Assembly (NCBI GenBank): GCA_903909215.1
Contig: CAIVUX010000032.1
Span: 1-64,000 of the forward strand
Direction: 5' to 3'
Source: an uncultured Ferrovum sp.
GTDB lineage: Bacteria > Pseudomonadota > Gammaproteobacteria > Burkholderiales > Ferrovaceae
Length of the DNA: 64,000 bases
Shown: positions 31,191 to 46,100 of the stretch, one piece after another
Position numbering within the stretch: position 1 is the stretch's first letter
Layout of the letters: each line of letters opens with the position of its first letter
The notes under the pieces: model-generated
What the model was told of the DNA's origin: nothing
Seen by the model: the letters and a program-made list of their open reading frames with translations, nothing else
The model's database searches: none
Made by a program: the position numbers and the translations under genes

Positions 31191-31967
31191 TTAGGAGGTT
31201 CTCGCCGCAGATTGCGTGGTTGCAAGTTGCTCGCTGGTACGGCCAAAACGCCGCTCGCGCTGCTGGTAGGAGAGGACGGCCAGGTTCAATGCATCTGCAT
31301 CAAAATCGGGCCACAATGTATCGGTAAAATAAAGCTCAGCGTAGGCTAATTGCCACAATAAAAAATTACTGATGCGTTGCTCGCCCCCACTGCGAATAAA
31401 CAAATCCGGCTCGGGGGCGTAGGCCATGGCCAGGTATGGCGTAAGATCGGCCTCAGCAATGCCTTCAGACACTCGCTCGGGATGTGCTATCAACCACGCA
31501 TTGGTGGCTTGTAAAATATCCCAGCGGCCGCCGTAATTGGCAGCAATGGTCAGTGTTAAGCGGTTATTATTTTGCGTGAGCGCTTCAGCGTCTTGAATTA
31601 AGGTCTGCAGTTTAACGCCCAGAGGGGCTAAATCGCCAATCACTTTCAAACGAATTTGTGCGTCGTGCAGGTGGGATACCTCATTTTCGAGGCTACTGAC
31701 AAAAAGCTGCATCAAGAGCGACACCTCTTCCGCAGGACGGCGCCAGTTTTCGCTACTGAAGGCAAATAAGGTGACATACTCCACGCCCAACTTTGCAGCG
31801 TTTTCTAATAACGTGCGCACAGCTTTAGCGCCGCGACGATGCCCCGCAATGCGAGGTAGAAAACGTGCCTTGGCCCAACGTCCATTGCCGTCCATGATCA
31901 CGGCAATGTGCCGCGGAATGGCTTGAGTCTCCGGGATATCGAGTGTAGAACTCTTCAGTAACGCCAC
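31191..31967 (-). CDS. uppS: Undecaprenyl diphosphate synthase
   Basis: A 258-aa cis-prenyltransferase making C55-PP, the lipid carrier for peptidoglycan and O-antigen. The catalytic Asp is D26 in [10 protein letters not shown]. Further motifs are [10 protein letters not shown] near 42, [11 protein letters not shown] near 68, and the C-terminal [15 protein letters not shown] near 190. Located 40 nt below frr. Confidence 0.97.
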   Translation of the reverse strand: MALLKSSTLDIPETQAIPRHIAVIMDGNGRWAKARFLPRIAGHRRGAKAVRTLLENAAKLGVEYVTLFAFSSENWRRPAEEVSLLMQLFVSSLENEVSHLHDAQIRLKVIGDLAPLGVKLQTLIQDAEALTQNNNRLTLTIAANYGGRWDILQATNAWLIAHPERVSEGIAEADLTPYLAMAYAPEPDLFIRSGGEQRISNFLLWQLAYAELYFTDTLWPDFDADALNLAVLSYQQRERRFGRTSEQLATTQSAARTS

Positions 31968-32007
31968 CTTAATCCCCCTTCGTTCCGGTTCCTGCAGGCC
32001 AAATAGA

Positions 32008-32565
32008 TCAGACCGCCATAAGCTCGGCTTCTTTCACTGTTAGGAGTTTGTCTATTTCGCTCACATGCTTATCGGTTAATTTCTGAATATCGTCTTGGGC
32101 GCGATGATCTTCGTCTTCCGAAATGGATTTGCTCTTCAATAAATCTTTAAGGTGGGCTATGGCATCACGCCGGATGTTGCGCACCGCCACGCGGGCACTC
32201 TCCGCTTCTGCGCGAACCACTTTGGTGAGGTCGCGTCGACGCTCTTCCGTGAGAGAGGGCATGGGCACACGAATCAGATCGCCCTGACTGGAGGGATTAA
32301 GGCCCAAATCCGCATCACGAATAGCCTTTTCAATCGCCTGTACCATTTTCTTTTCGTAAGGCGAAACACCAATCGTGCGTGCATCAATCAAGTTAACACC
32401 CGCCACTTGGTTAATGGCTGTGGGCGTGCCGTAATAATCCACCATCACATGGTCAATCAAACCGGCGTGAGCGCGCCCGGTGCGCACCTTACCCAAATCA
32501 TTCTTAAGCGCTTCAACGGACTTTTGCATTTTTTGTTCAGCTGATTTTTTAACGTCGGCAATCAT
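32008..32565 (-). CDS. frr: Ribosome recycling factor
   Basis: A 185-aa RRF that splits post-termination ribosomes with EF-G. Domain I helices flank a small domain II; family motifs are [15 protein letters not shown] near 26, [15 protein letters not shown] near 66, and [18 protein letters not shown] near 106. It follows pyrH by 18 nt. Confidence 0.97.
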   Translation of the reverse strand: MIADVKKSAEQKMQKSVEALKNDLGKVRTGRAHAGLIDHVMVDYYGTPTAINQVAGVNLIDARTIGVSPYEKKMVQAIEKAIRDADLGLNPSSQGDLIRVPMPSLTEERRRDLTKVVRAEAESARVAVRNIRRDAIAHLKDLLKSKSISEDEDHRAQDDIQKLTDKHVSEIDKLLTVKEAELMAV

Positions 32566-32583
32566 GGGTACTCTCCTGCTTGC

Positions 32584-33297
32584 TCAGTTTGTGACAAATG
32601 TGCCTTCAGCCTCTCCCATCACCACACGTTTTAGCGCGCCGGACTTGAAGATACTAAACACACAAAGAGGTAGGTTTTGATCGCGGCACAAGGTCAGTGC
32701 CGTGGCGTCCATTACTTTAAGATTGTTAACAATGGCTTCTTCAAAGGTTAAGCGCTCGTAACGAGTCGCTTGTGCATCTTTGTGGGGATCAGCAGTATAA
32801 ACACCGTCCACCTTGGTGGCTTTAAGCACGACTTCAACATTCATTTCCATACCACGCAACGCAGCAGCGGTGTCCGTAGTGAAGAATGGGTTGCCGGTAC
32901 CTGCAGCAAAAATAACCACTTTCCCTTCTTCCAAATAACGCAGGGCTTTGCCTCGAATATAGGGTTCGGCCACTTGGTCCACGTGTAGCGCTGATTGCAC
33001 GCGGCTCACCACCCCTACGCGGCGCATGGCATCTTGCAACGCCAAGGCATTCATCACTGTAGCCAACATGCCCATATAGTCGGCGGTGGCGCGGTCCATC
33101 CCTTCAGCCCCTAAGGCCACGCCCCTAAAAATATTTCCGCCACCAATCACCACCGCCAACTGCACACCCAAACGGGATACTTCGGTTAACTCGGTCACAA
33201 TACGATCGATGGTAGCGCGATTGATGCCATAAGCATCATCGCCCATCAAGGCTTCGCCAGAGAGCTTAACGAGGATGCGCTGATAGGCGGGTTTCAT
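32584..33297 (-). CDS. pyrH: UMP kinase
   Basis: A 237-aa amino-acid-kinase-fold UMP kinase. N-terminal [13 protein letters not shown], the glycine-rich [10 protein letters not shown] near 52, [16 protein letters not shown] near 71, and [16 protein letters not shown] near 137 identify it. It produces UDP for the pathway that ends at PyrG. Sits between tsf and frr. Confidence 0.97.
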   Translation of the reverse strand: MKPAYQRILVKLSGEALMGDDAYGINRATIDRIVTELTEVSRLGVQLAVVIGGGNIFRGVALGAEGMDRATADYMGMLATVMNALALQDAMRRVGVVSRVQSALHVDQVAEPYIRGKALRYLEEGKVVIFAAGTGNPFFTTDTAAALRGMEMNVEVVLKATKVDGVYTADPHKDAQATRYERLTFEEAIVNNLKVMDATALTLCRDQNLPLCVFSIFKSGALKRVVMGEAEGTFVTN

Positions 33298-33307
33298 GGT
33301 GCTGGGC

Positions 33308-34201
33308 TTAGGCGTTCACCGCAGCGGCACCAGCGGCCGCTACTTCCGCTGCAAAATCTTCAACTTTTTTCTTCTCAATGCCTTCGCCCACTATAAACAT
33401 GTGGAAGCGCTGTACTGTGGCCTTGCGCGCTTGCAACAGCTTTTCTACGGTTTGGTCGGGGTCTTTAACAAAAGGCTGACCTTGCAATGTCACTTCGGCC
33501 AAATATTTCACAATACGGCCTTCCACCATGCGCGCCACGATATCGGCGGGTTTGCCCGATTCAGCCGCTTGGGCGGTGTAAATTTCACGCTCTTTGATCA
33601 ATAATTCGGCAGGCACATCTTCTTTTGACACGCAGACGGGCCGGCTGGCGGCAATGTGCATGGCCAAATCGCGGCCCAACGCTTCATCCCCGCCCACCAA
33701 GTCCACCATCACGCCAATTTTAGAACCGTGCAGATATTGTGCCAGCTGACCCTGGGCATCAAAGCGCACAAAACGGCGCACTGAGATGTTTTCGCCCAAC
33801 TTCATCACCAGCGCCTTGCGGGCATCTTCTAACGTATCGCCATTGGGCAATGAGGTCGCCAACAATGCCTCTACACCGGTAAAAGAGTGTTGCACCACCA
33901 ACGCCGCCACTTGTTTGGCCAACGCCACAAAGTCTTCGTTTTTGGCCACAAAGTCTGTTTCGCAATTCACTTCCACCAAGGCCCCTGCTTTGCCGTCAGT
34001 GGACACGTGTGCTGCCACCACGCCTTCGGCGGCAATACGCCCTGCGGCTTTGCTGGCTTTGGCACCGCTGCGAATGCGCAACAAATCTTCAGCAGCTTTT
34101 AAATCGCCACCGGATTCACTTAGGGCGCGTTTGCACTCCATCATGCCCAACCCCGTCAGTTCACGAAGCTCTTTAACCATTCCTGCGGTAATTTCCGCCA
34201 T
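33308..34201 (-). CDS. tsf: Elongation factor Ts
   Basis: A 297-aa guanine-nucleotide exchange factor for EF-Tu. The N-terminal UBA-like domain carries [16 protein letters not shown] (about 12-27), and the core contains [16 protein letters not shown] near 75. I start at ATG 34201 ([12 protein letters not shown]), which has GGAG eight bases upstream; in-frame ATGs at 34207 and 34216 would add residues not found in the family. Co-transcribed with rpsB. Confidence 0.97.
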   Translation of the reverse strand: MAEITAGMVKELRELTGLGMMECKRALSESGGDLKAAEDLLRIRSGAKASKAAGRIAAEGVVAAHVSTDGKAGALVEVNCETDFVAKNEDFVALAKQVAALVVQHSFTGVEALLATSLPNGDTLEDARKALVMKLGENISVRRFVRFDAQGQLAQYLHGSKIGVMVDLVGGDEALGRDLAMHIAASRPVCVSKEDVPAELLIKEREIYTAQAAESGKPADIVARMVEGRIVKYLAEVTLQGQPFVKDPDQTVEKLLQARKATVQRFHMFIVGEGIEKKKVEDFAAEVAAAGAAAVNA

Positions 34202-34243
34202 TTCCATGCTCCACAAGTCCCCAGTCTCCCGGGGGTTTAAAAG

Positions 34244-34987
34244 TTATTCAGCGGCCGTCTCTTCTGCTTCAACGAATTCTTCTTCCTTAGCGATTTCGGT
34301 GAGTGCTTGGGCACGTCCTTCTAAGATGGCATCGGCCACACCACGGGCATACAACCGAATGGCGCGGGTGGAATCATCGTTACCGGGGATAATGTAATCC
34401 ACCCCTTCAATAGAGTTGTTGGTGTCCACTACGCCAATAATAGGAATACCCAACTTGCGTGCTTCTACGATGGCATTTTTTTGGTATCCCACATCAATCA
34501 CGAACATGGCTTGGGGCACGCCATTCATTTCTTTAATCCCGCCCAAGCTGCGCTCCAGCTTTTCCAGCTCACGTTGGTAGTTCAGCGCTTCTTTCTTAGA
34601 GAGTTTGTCCATGGAGCCGTCATTGGTCATGGTGGTTAAGTCGTTTAAGCGCTTAATAGACTGCTTAACGGTCTTGAAATTAGTCAGCATGCCACCCAAC
34701 CAGCGGTGGTCCACAAAAGGTGATCCGGCGCGCAGGGCTTCTTCGCGCACGATTTCGCGGGCTTGGCGCTTGGTGCCTACAAACAGCACATGCCCCTTAT
34801 TGGCCGAGAGTTGGCGAATAAACTTCATGGCCTCTTGGTACAAGGGCAATGTTTTTTCCAGATTAATAATATGGATTTTGTTGCGATGGCCGAAAATATA
34901 CGGGGCCATCTTGGGGTTCCAATAGCGGGTTTGGTGACCGAAGTGAACTCCGGCTTCAAGCATTTGACGCATAGTAACGGATGACAT
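34244..34987 (-). CDS. rpsB: 30S ribosomal protein S2
   Basis: A 247-aa S2, first gene of the long translation/envelope operon. It opens with [19 protein letters not shown], contains [13 protein letters not shown] near 69 and [11 protein letters not shown]-like [16 protein letters not shown] near 94, and ends with an acidic tail. A structured leader lies upstream, suggesting feedback by S2 as known in gammaproteobacteria. Confidence 0.98.
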   Translation of the reverse strand: MSSVTMRQMLEAGVHFGHQTRYWNPKMAPYIFGHRNKIHIINLEKTLPLYQEAMKFIRQLSANKGHVLFVGTKRQAREIVREEALRAGSPFVDHRWLGGMLTNFKTVKQSIKRLNDLTTMTNDGSMDKLSKKEALNYQRELEKLERSLGGIKEMNGVPQAMFVIDVGYQKNAIVEARKLGIPIIGVVDTNNSIEGVDYIIPGNDDSTRAIRLYARGVADAILEGRAQALTEIAKEEEFVEAEETAAE

Positions 34988-35016
34988 GGTGAAACTCCTT
35001 ATAAGGGTTAAGCTTC

Positions 35017-35096
35017 CACCGGCCCAATTGGCCCGCTATTGCGGACACCCTGGTCTTACCAGGCCGGTGCGTATATGGGCCACGTTGCCACGGCCC
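35017..35096 (-). promoter_or_regulatory. Structured rpsB leader RNA, S2-leader (t44)-like
   Basis: Upstream of rpsB the minus strand forms nested helices. One is an outer hairpin GGGCC...GGCCC (35096-35092 with 35081-35077). Another is an 8-bp closing stem CACCGGCC (35069-35062) with GGCCGGTG (35024-35017). That stem encloses two small hairpins: TGGT/ACCA at 35061-35051 and CCGC/GCGG at 35044-35033. The layout and position recall the t44/S2-leader family that lets S2 repress its own mRNA. The fold is read by eye and family membership is inferred. Confidence 0.6.
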
Positions 35097-35126
35097 TAAA
35101 ATGAATCAGGATGATGCTAACCCGCA

Positions 35127-35156
35127 ATTCTAACAGCGAACCCCTCATTTACACAA
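35127..35156 (-). promoter_or_regulatory. Promoter of the rpsB operon
   Basis: On the minus strand a -35 TTGTGT (35156-35151) is followed after 18 bp by a -10 TAGAAT (35132-35127). Transcription would begin near 35120, about 130 nt above the rpsB ATG, and would include the structured leader. A palindromic repeat copy lies just upstream of the -35 box. Confidence 0.55.
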
Positions 35157-35162
35157 GTTACA

Positions 35163-35181
35163 CCTGGGGTCAGACCCCAGG
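35163..35181. repeat. Single GGGGTC(A/T)GACCCC palindrome between rpsB and map promoters
   Basis: GGGGTCAGACCCC at 35166-35178, with flanking CCT and AGG extending the dyad to 19 bp. One of only two copies that lie wholly outside reading frames. It sits between the divergent promoters of rpsB and map. Confidence 0.95.
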
Positions 35182-35187
35182 CGATGC

Positions 35188-35193
35188 TATACT
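35188..35193 (+). promoter_or_regulatory. Possible -10 element for map-glnD
   Basis: TATACT lies 30 nt above the map ATG. The expected -35 position falls on the palindromic repeat and has only a weak match (TGGGGT). Confidence 0.4.
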
Positions 35194-35222
35194 TGCCCGT
35201 TAGTTAACAACGGCTTAGGCTC

Positions 35223-36011
35223 ATGAAATCCCTGATTAAGACTGCGGACGAAATTCAACACATGCGCGTGGCGGGTCGCTTGGGCTCTGAAGTGCTCGAT
35301 TTCATCGCCCCCCACGTAAAAGCCGGAATCACCACCGGGGCCTTAGACGCCCTATGCCATGAATTCATGGTGAACGTGCAGGGTACTGTGCCCGCCCCGC
35401 TCAATTACTGCCCTCCCGGGCATACCCCTTACCCCAAATCCATCTGCACCTCGGTTAACCACCAGGTGTGCCATGGTATTCCCGGTTCTAAGGTGCTTAA
35501 AAATGGCGATATCGTCAATATCGATATCACGGTCATCAAAGACGGCTTTCATGGGGACACCAGCCGCATGTTTATGGTGGGTGAACCCAGCAAACAGGCC
35601 GCACGCCTATGCGCCATCACCTTCGAATCCCTATGGATTGGCATTCGCGAGGTGCGCGCCGGTGCTCATTTGGGCGACGTGGGCCATGCCATTCAAACCT
35701 TTGCAGAAAACGCCGGCTTCAGCGTGGTGCGTGAATTTTGTGGTCACGGCATTGGGCGAAACTTTCATGAAGAACCGCAGGTCTTGCATTATGGTCGTCG
35801 GGGTAGCGGATTAGCCCTTAAAGCCGGTATGATTTTCACCATCGAACCGATGATTAATGCCGGTCGACGAAACATTCGCCAGTTGGCCGATGGTTGGAGC
35901 ATTGTAACCGCCGATCACAGCCTTTCGGCGCAATGGGAACATACAGTCCTGGTTACCGATGACGGTTTTGAAGTACTGACACTCTCTGAAGGATGCCCAT
36001 TACCGCCGTGA
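35223..36011 (+). CDS. map: Type I methionine aminopeptidase
   Basis: A 262-aa dinuclear metalloprotease that removes initiator Met after deformylation (Def is at 38.6-39.2 kb). Metal ligands and active-site residues are visible in VNHQVCHGIPG near 79, VNIDITVIKDGFHGDTSRMF (two Asp ligands, near 98-117), FCGHGIGRNFHEEP (His, near 176), FTIEPMI (Glu, near 206) and the final Glu in QWEHTVLV. Divergent from rpsB as in most beta- and gammaproteobacteria. Overlaps glnD by 19 nt. Confidence 0.97.
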   Translation: MKSLIKTADEIQHMRVAGRLGSEVLDFIAPHVKAGITTGALDALCHEFMVNVQGTVPAPLNYCPPGHTPYPKSICTSVNHQVCHGIPGSKVLKNGDIVNIDITVIKDGFHGDTSRMFMVGEPSKQAARLCAITFESLWIGIREVRAGAHLGDVGHAIQTFAENAGFSVVREFCGHGIGRNFHEEPQVLHYGRRGSGLALKAGMIFTIEPMINAGRRNIRQLADGWSIVTADHSLSAQWEHTVLVTDDGFEVLTLSEGCPLPP

Positions 36012-38569
36012 CTCCTGTCGATGTAAAAGCCCTACGTCAGCATCTGGCCTTGGCGCGCGAAACGCTTAAGGAGGCCTACCTCAAAAACCCACAGCCCGCC
36101 AAGTTACTGTCCCAATGGCGTCGCACTGTGGATGATGTGCTTAAAAGACTGTGGATAGATTCCGGGTTTAGCCCCCGCTCTGCCTTAGCGGCTGTGGGGG
36201 GGTATGGGCGAGGCGAACTCTATCCCTACTCTGATATTGACTTGCTGCTGCTCATGCCCGAAACGCCTAACGCAGATACAGCGCAACGCATTGAACGTTT
36301 AATAGGCGTGCTGTGGGATATCGGTTTAGAAGTAGGGCATAGCGTGCGCACGTTAAGTGAATGCATGAGCGTTGCACAACAAGATCTTACTATTGCCACC
36401 ACGCTTACCGATGTGCGTCACTTAAGTGGCAGCATTGGGGCCATAGCGCGGCTACGCATCGCATTGGTGCAGCATCTTAATTTGCCGGAATTTGTATTGG
36501 GTAAAATACATGAACAACGGGCACGCCACCTCAAACATAACGACACCGCTTTTAATTTAGAACCCAACCTAAAAGAAAGCCCAGGAGGCATCCGAGATTT
36601 GCAATCGGTGCTGTGGTTGGCATGGGGCACCGGACTAGAAACCAATTGGGCGGCATTGGCTGGGGCGGGACTCATTACCGAAAAAGAAGTACGGCAAGCG
36701 CGCCAACTGCAGCGCTTCTTGCAAGACTTGCGTATTCGTCTGCATTACCTAGCAGGGCGCCGTGAGGACCGCCTGCTGTTCGATTTACAAGGGCCCTTGG
36801 CGCAACAACTGGGCTATCACGACCAGGGCACACGACGCGCCAGCGAAGAGCTGATGCAGGCCTATTACAAAACCGCCAAATTGGTGCTGCTGCTCAATAC
36901 CATCTTAATGGAACAATTGAGCGCCCGCATTCACGCCAGCGAACCCACTGAGCGCGAATCATATAATAAATTTTTTGAACGGCAGGGAGACTTGCTGAGC
37001 ACCGTTCCTGAAGATCTGTTCGATCGCGACCCAGATCAAATCTTAGAAGGTTTTTTAATGCTGCAGCATCACCCCAAGCTGCGCGGCTTTACACCGGCGG
37101 CCTTGCGTGCCGTATGGCGTGGCAAAAATCGCATTAACGAAGCCTTTCGCGCCAAACCTGAAAACCAACAACGCTTCATGGAAATATTGCGTCAGCCTTT
37201 GCGCACCGCCGATGTATTGCGTCGCATGAATTATTACGGCGTGCTGGGTCGTTACATTCCCGCCTTTGGTCGCATTGTGGGGCAAATGCAACATGACTTA
37301 TTTCACGTCTACACAGTGGATGAACATATTCTGCGTGTATTGCGCAACATTCGTCGCTTCGCCATCCCGCAATACGATCACGAATTCCCTTTTTGTTCAG
37401 TATTAATGCGCGAATTCGATCGCGTAGATTTACTCTACCTTGCTGCTTTATTCCATGACATTGCCAAAGGTCGTGGCGGGGATCATTCCGCATTAGGTCA
37501 GTCTGATGCCCGCTCTTTTTGCCGCCGCCATGGTTTATCAAAAGCGGATAGTGAATTTGTTGCTTGGTTGGTGGCCAATCACTTGCACATGTCCGCGGTC
37601 GCGCAAAAACAAGATTTATCCGACCCAGAGGTGATTGCCACTTTCGCCAAGCGTATGGGTGATGGGCGCCATCTCACCGCACTCTACTTGCTTACTGTGG
37701 CCGATGTACGCGGCACCAGTCCCAAAGTATGGAATGCTTGGAAAGCAAAATTATTGGAAGACTTGTTTCGCGTTACGCAACGCCATCTAGAAGGGATAGG
37801 CCCCGATGCCAACATGGTTATTCAGGAAAAGCGTAGCGCCGCGCTGCTTATCCTACGCCAATACGGCATGACAAAGGAACAAGACATCAACCTGTGGAAA
37901 ACCGTGGATGAGTCGTATTTTCAGCGCCATGATGCACCAGACATTGCCTGGCATGCGCGCAACTTGCAAGGATTAACCACCGCCCACAATCCTATCGTGC
38001 GGGCGCGCCTTTCTCCATTGGGCGAAGGCATTCAGGTTCTAATCTACACACCCGATCAAGAGGCTTTGTTTGCCCGCATCTGCGGTTATTTTGATCGCAT
38101 TGCCTACACCATACAAGAAGCACGTATCCACACCACGCTTGATGGACACGCATTGGACACCTTTCAGATTGTTCATCGCAGCGGCGAATCAGAGCATTAC
38201 CGCAATGTGATTAAGCGCATTGAAGAAGAATTACAGCTGCGCCTTAAAACCCAAGCCGCTTTGGAAAACCCACAAAAAGTGCGCCTGTCGCGTCATCTGC
38301 AGCATTTTCCTATTCCACTTATGGTGCATGTGGGCGAACCCGAACGCAACCATTTGCGCCCCATGACCATTGTGGCAGGCGATCGTCCCGGTTTGCTGTA
38401 CCGGGTATCGCGCGTGCTGGTGAACAACGGCATTAACTTGCGCGGCGCGCGCATCAACACCCTGGGCGAGCGGGTAGAGGATACTTTTTTACTGGCAGGA
38501 AAAGCGGTGGAATCTGCCACCGGGCGCGAGCAGCTTAAACAGGACCTACTAAAAGAGCTTGAAGCATAG
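35993..38569 (+). CDS. glnD: PII uridylyltransferase/uridylyl-removing enzyme
   Basis: An 858-aa nitrogen sensor that uridylylates PII when glutamine is low and reverses this when it is high. The nucleotidyltransferase motif GGYGRGELYPYSDIDLLLLM is near 68-87. The HD domain carries LFHDIAKGRGGDHS near 487, and two C-terminal ACT domains follow (about 680-760 and 790-858) that bind glutamine. The first codons overlap the map 3' end by 19 nt. GlnE, which acts downstream of PII, is encoded at 58.5-61.3 kb. Confidence 0.96.
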   Translation: MPITAVTPVDVKALRQHLALARETLKEAYLKNPQPAKLLSQWRRTVDDVLKRLWIDSGFSPRSALAAVGGYGRGELYPYSDIDLLLLMPETPNADTAQRIERLIGVLWDIGLEVGHSVRTLSECMSVAQQDLTIATTLTDVRHLSGSIGAIARLRIALVQHLNLPEFVLGKIHEQRARHLKHNDTAFNLEPNLKESPGGIRDLQSVLWLAWGTGLETNWAALAGAGLITEKEVRQARQLQRFLQDLRIRLHYLAGRREDRLLFDLQGPLAQQLGYHDQGTRRASEELMQAYYKTAKLVLLLNTILMEQLSARIHASEPTERESYNKFFERQGDLLSTVPEDLFDRDPDQILEGFLMLQHHPKLRGFTPAALRAVWRGKNRINEAFRAKPENQQRFMEILRQPLRTADVLRRMNYYGVLGRYIPAFGRIVGQMQHDLFHVYTVDEHILRVLRNIRRFAIPQYDHEFPFCSVLMREFDRVDLLYLAALFHDIAKGRGGDHSALGQSDARSFCRRHGLSKADSEFVAWLVANHLHMSAVAQKQDLSDPEVIATFAKRMGDGRHLTALYLLTVADVRGTSPKVWNAWKAKLLEDLFRVTQRHLEGIGPDANMVIQEKRSAALLILRQYGMTKEQDINLWKTVDESYFQRHDAPDIAWHARNLQGLTTAHNPIVRARLSPLGEGIQVLIYTPDQEALFARICGYFDRIAYTIQEARIHTTLDGHALDTFQIVHRSGESEHYRNVIKRIEEELQLRLKTQAALENPQKVRLSRHLQHFPIPLMVHVGEPERNHLRPMTIVAGDRPGLLYRVSRVLVNNGINLRGARINTLGERVEDTFLLAGKAVESATGREQLKQDLLKELEA

Positions 38570-38632
38570 CCCTCTCACTTAGGTATACCCTTTGGCAATT
38601 TTGGGGCCGGCTTCCACACTGATAGGTAATCA

Positions 38633-39149
38633 TTAATCGGCTGACTGATCGTCGTCAGACCAGTCGGTAAATTTAAATGTGCTGAAATCTCGAATGCGCA
38701 TAGGGTAGAGAATGCCCATTAAATGATCGCACTCATGTTGCACCACGCGGGCATGAAACCCTGTCACGGTGCGATCGATAATTTGCCCTTTGGGGTCAGA
38801 CCCCACGTAACGCAATGCTGTAAAACGCGGAACCAGCCCGCGCAGTCCCGGCACAGACAGGCACCCTTCCCAGCCCTCTTCTTCTTCATCCGACAATGGC
38901 GTCAATACGGGATTAATTAAAACCGTGTAGGGGACTTTTTCTGCATCCGGATAACGCGGATTGCTTTCTACACCAAAAATCACCACTTGTAAGCTCACAC
39001 CAATTTGCGGCGCCGCCAGTCCGGCGCCATCGAGGTGCGCCATAGTGTCGCGCATGTCCCCTAACAGGGAATGCAGTTCGGGGGTATTAAATTGGGTGAC
39101 CGGTGCCGCCACTTGCAACAGCAGCGGATGGCCCATACGCAAAACTGGT

Positions 39150-39160
<11 letters not shown>
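38633..39160 (-). CDS. def: Peptide deformylase
   Basis: A 175-aa deformylase with all three motifs: [10 protein letters not shown] (about 46-55), [11 protein letters not shown] (about 98-108) and HECDHLMG (His-Glu-Cys-Asp-His, about 140-147). I start at a GTG at 39160 with AGGA six bases upstream, giving (M)[15 protein letters not shown]. The longer open frame to 39229 lies inside galU and has an atypical hydrophobic N-terminus. The gene overlaps the galU 3' end by 11 nt. A palindromic repeat encodes G-S-D-P within [10 protein letters not shown], where homologues I remember have G-x-D-x-x-G of the same length. Confidence 0.93.
38792..38804. repeat. Single GGGGTC(A/T)GACCCC palindrome inside def
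   Basis: GGGGTCAGACCCC on the plus strand; read on the minus strand it encodes G-S-D-P between the second and third metal motifs of peptide deformylase. Confidence 0.95.
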
Positions 39161-43089
<3,929 letters not shown>

Positions 43090-43107
43090 TACCCTACATC
43101 CTCCCTA

Positions 43108-46100
43108 TCAGGCAGCAACAATCTCCGTCAAACGAATGGCCTCTTCAATATCCACAGCCACCATGCGTGACACACCTGATTCGGCCATAGTAATGCCCAC
43201 CAACTGCTGAGCCATTTCCATCGCGATCTTATTGTGGGTAATGAATAGGAATTGGGTTTGTTCCGACATTTTTTTCACCAAACGAACAAAGCGTTCGGTG
43301 TTAGCGTCATCCAACGGCGCATCCACTTCGTCCAGCAAGCAGAAGGGTGCTGGGTTTAATTGGAACAAAGCAAACACCAACGACAACGCGGTCAATGCTT
43401 TTTCACCACCAGACAGCAAATGAATGGAGGTGGTTTTTTTGCCGGGTGGTTGCGCGATAATCTGCACCCCGGCATCCAGTATCTCATCGCCCGTTAATTC
43501 AATACGTGCATGTCCGCCACCAAAGAGCGTGGGAAACAGCGTGCTAAAGCTGGCGTTAACACGTTCAAAGGTTTCTTTGAGTTGCTCGCGGGTTTCACGA
43601 TCAATCTTATGCATCGCTTCTTCAAGCGTGGCCACAGCTGCTTCTAAATCAGCCGTTTGTGCATCCAGCCAATTCTTACGTTCGCGCGATGCTTCTAGTT
43701 CTGCCAAGGCGGCCAAATTAACAGCGCCCAATGCTTCAATGTCTTGGGTCAGCTGGTTTATTTCAGCCTGCAACGTACTGGTACGCGTGCCCTTTTCCAT
43801 CAACAGGGTTAACGCCACTTCATCGGCATGGTTTTCTAATAGGGTTTCTGTGGCGCGCTCCACATTCAAGCGGGCTTCTTGTTCTTTTAGTCGCACATCA
43901 CCCATGCGGTTGCGCAAAGGCTCTAGGCCTTGCTCAATCTGCAAGCGTTTTTCTTCTTGCTCGCGCAGTGCAGCCCCAGCATTATCAAGAGTAACTCGCG
44001 CATCTGTAAGCGCGGATTCGGCTTGCGCACGCGCACCCAAGGCGTTTTGCAACAACGCAGCCAGGTTATCTTCTGTGCACTGTTCTAAATCGGCAATCAG
44101 TTTAACTAAGCGCGGGCGCCGTTGCTCGAGGCGTTGCTCTGCCGCCTGCTGCTGGGTTTTCACATGGGTAATGGCGGCAGAAGCGGTTTTTTCTAAGTAG
44201 ATTGCTTCTTGCAAGCTGCGCTCAGAAGACTGCAAGGAGGTGCGCGCTGCATCGCGCGTGCGATCAGCCTCGCCCCAGGCAGTTTGAGCCACTTCCAATT
44301 GCTTGGCGCGTTCTGTTAGTTGAGCGCCAGTTTGGGTCTGGCTATCTTTGGCTGCTTGCAACACCGCTTGTTCGGCGCCCAACTGCTGCGCTAGTTCACT
44401 CAACTCAGCGGTAATTTGTTCGCTGCGCTGTTGATAGCGGTTTAATTCACCCGCCAAACGTGTACGGTCCACTTCCACTGCATGACGCGCGGCTTCCGCT
44501 TCGCGGCCTTCACGTTGAGCATGGTTTAGGTCTTCGCGACATTGGGTCAGCGCTAATTCTGCTTGGTGATGCAGATCTTCCGCGTGAGCCACGTTCCGCC
44601 CAAGTTCTGCCAGGGCCACACGATGCTCTTCAATTTCACGAGCACGTGTCAGCGCCCCATGGGATTCGCCTTGTGGCGTAAAGAACAACACCGCTTCGTG
44701 GGTGACGCGATGCCCTTCAGGCGTCACTAACGTAACCCCCTCAGGCAAGCGGTTCATACTGGAAATAGCGTTGGCCAAGTTATCCACGCACCACACATTA
44801 CTCATCCACGCGCTTAAGGCCCCTTCGCAGGCAGTGGTTCGAATGGTGACCAAATCGCTCAACGCTACAGGGTTACCGGGCAGTGTAGGCAAGACGGCCT
44901 TGCTGTGTGGCGCGGCGGATTGCGCTGAAAAAAGTGCCACACCGGCCGGCATCTCATCCTTGGTCCATTTTGAGACCGCTTCAAAGCCCTCTATACGGAA
45001 AGCGTTTAAACGCTGCCCCAAAGCAGCTTCTACGGCCAACTCCCAACCCGCACGCACTTCAATACCTTGCCAAAAAACAGGCAGCTTAGCCAAACCATGT
45101 TGGTTAACCAGTTCGCGTGCGCGCTCATTCACCGACAGTTTAGATTGCAATGCCACCAATGCATTAAGCTCAGCTTCAATGCGCGCTGCTTCATGGCGCA
45201 TGGCCTCTGCATGGCTGCGTGCTGCGCTGGTTTCCACCTCAAATTGTTTTACACGCGCTGCTAAGGCTTGTTGCGCTGCATTTAACGCAGTGCCTCGCAC
45301 TTGCCGCTCGCTCAGATCAGCGTCTTGCAAAGCCAATTGCTGACTGTCGGGCGCCACCATGCGGCTCTGCTCATCCTTTAGTCGTGCCCCACGTTCGGAT
45401 AGTTGTACCAACAGGCGTTCTGCATTGGCCTGCCCGGCGCGCGCCACACCCAAGATGCTTTCTAATTGACCTTGTGTTTGACGCAGTTCGTCTAAGGCCT
45501 GACGTCGCTCAGCAGCCATGCCCTCTGTGCGCGGTAAGGCTTCTTGTTCCTGCGCCACACGCAATGTACCCACCCGTACCAATTCTTGCGCGCGCGCTTG
45601 CTCGCTTTTATGTTGAATTAACGCGCCTTGGTCTGCTTGTAGACCGGCCTCATCAGCGGCAATTTCTTGGCGCAAGGCAGCAGTCTCGCCTTCCAGACGA
45701 CGGCGCTCGGCGCGCAATGTTTGTAATTGGTTTTCAATGCGGGTTACTTCACTATTGGCCTGATATACCACGCCTTGGGCCAGATTAAGCGCATCGCTTA
45801 AAACGTAATGCTGCTGGCGTTGCAATTCAATAGAACTTTCCACTTCGCGCATGCGCGCAATTTCGGCTTCTAATTCAATTTGAATTTTTTCCAGCTCACG
45901 CTGCGCGCGTGCACGGGCTGCTTCGGCATCACGCTTACGCGATAATAACAATAAGTTTTGCGCTTCTAGGAGTTGGGCTTGAAATTCACGGTACTGTTGA
46001 GCAACCACAGCCTGGCCTTCTAATTTTTCAATTTGATTGCCAAGCTCTAGGCGAATATCGCTGGTGCGGGACAAATGACCGCGGGTATCATTTAAGCGCA

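Noticed and set aside
38654-38661. GTCAGACC near the end of def as a decayed repeat copy
   Set aside because: Only eight bases match and the flanking G and C runs are absent; chance is likely.
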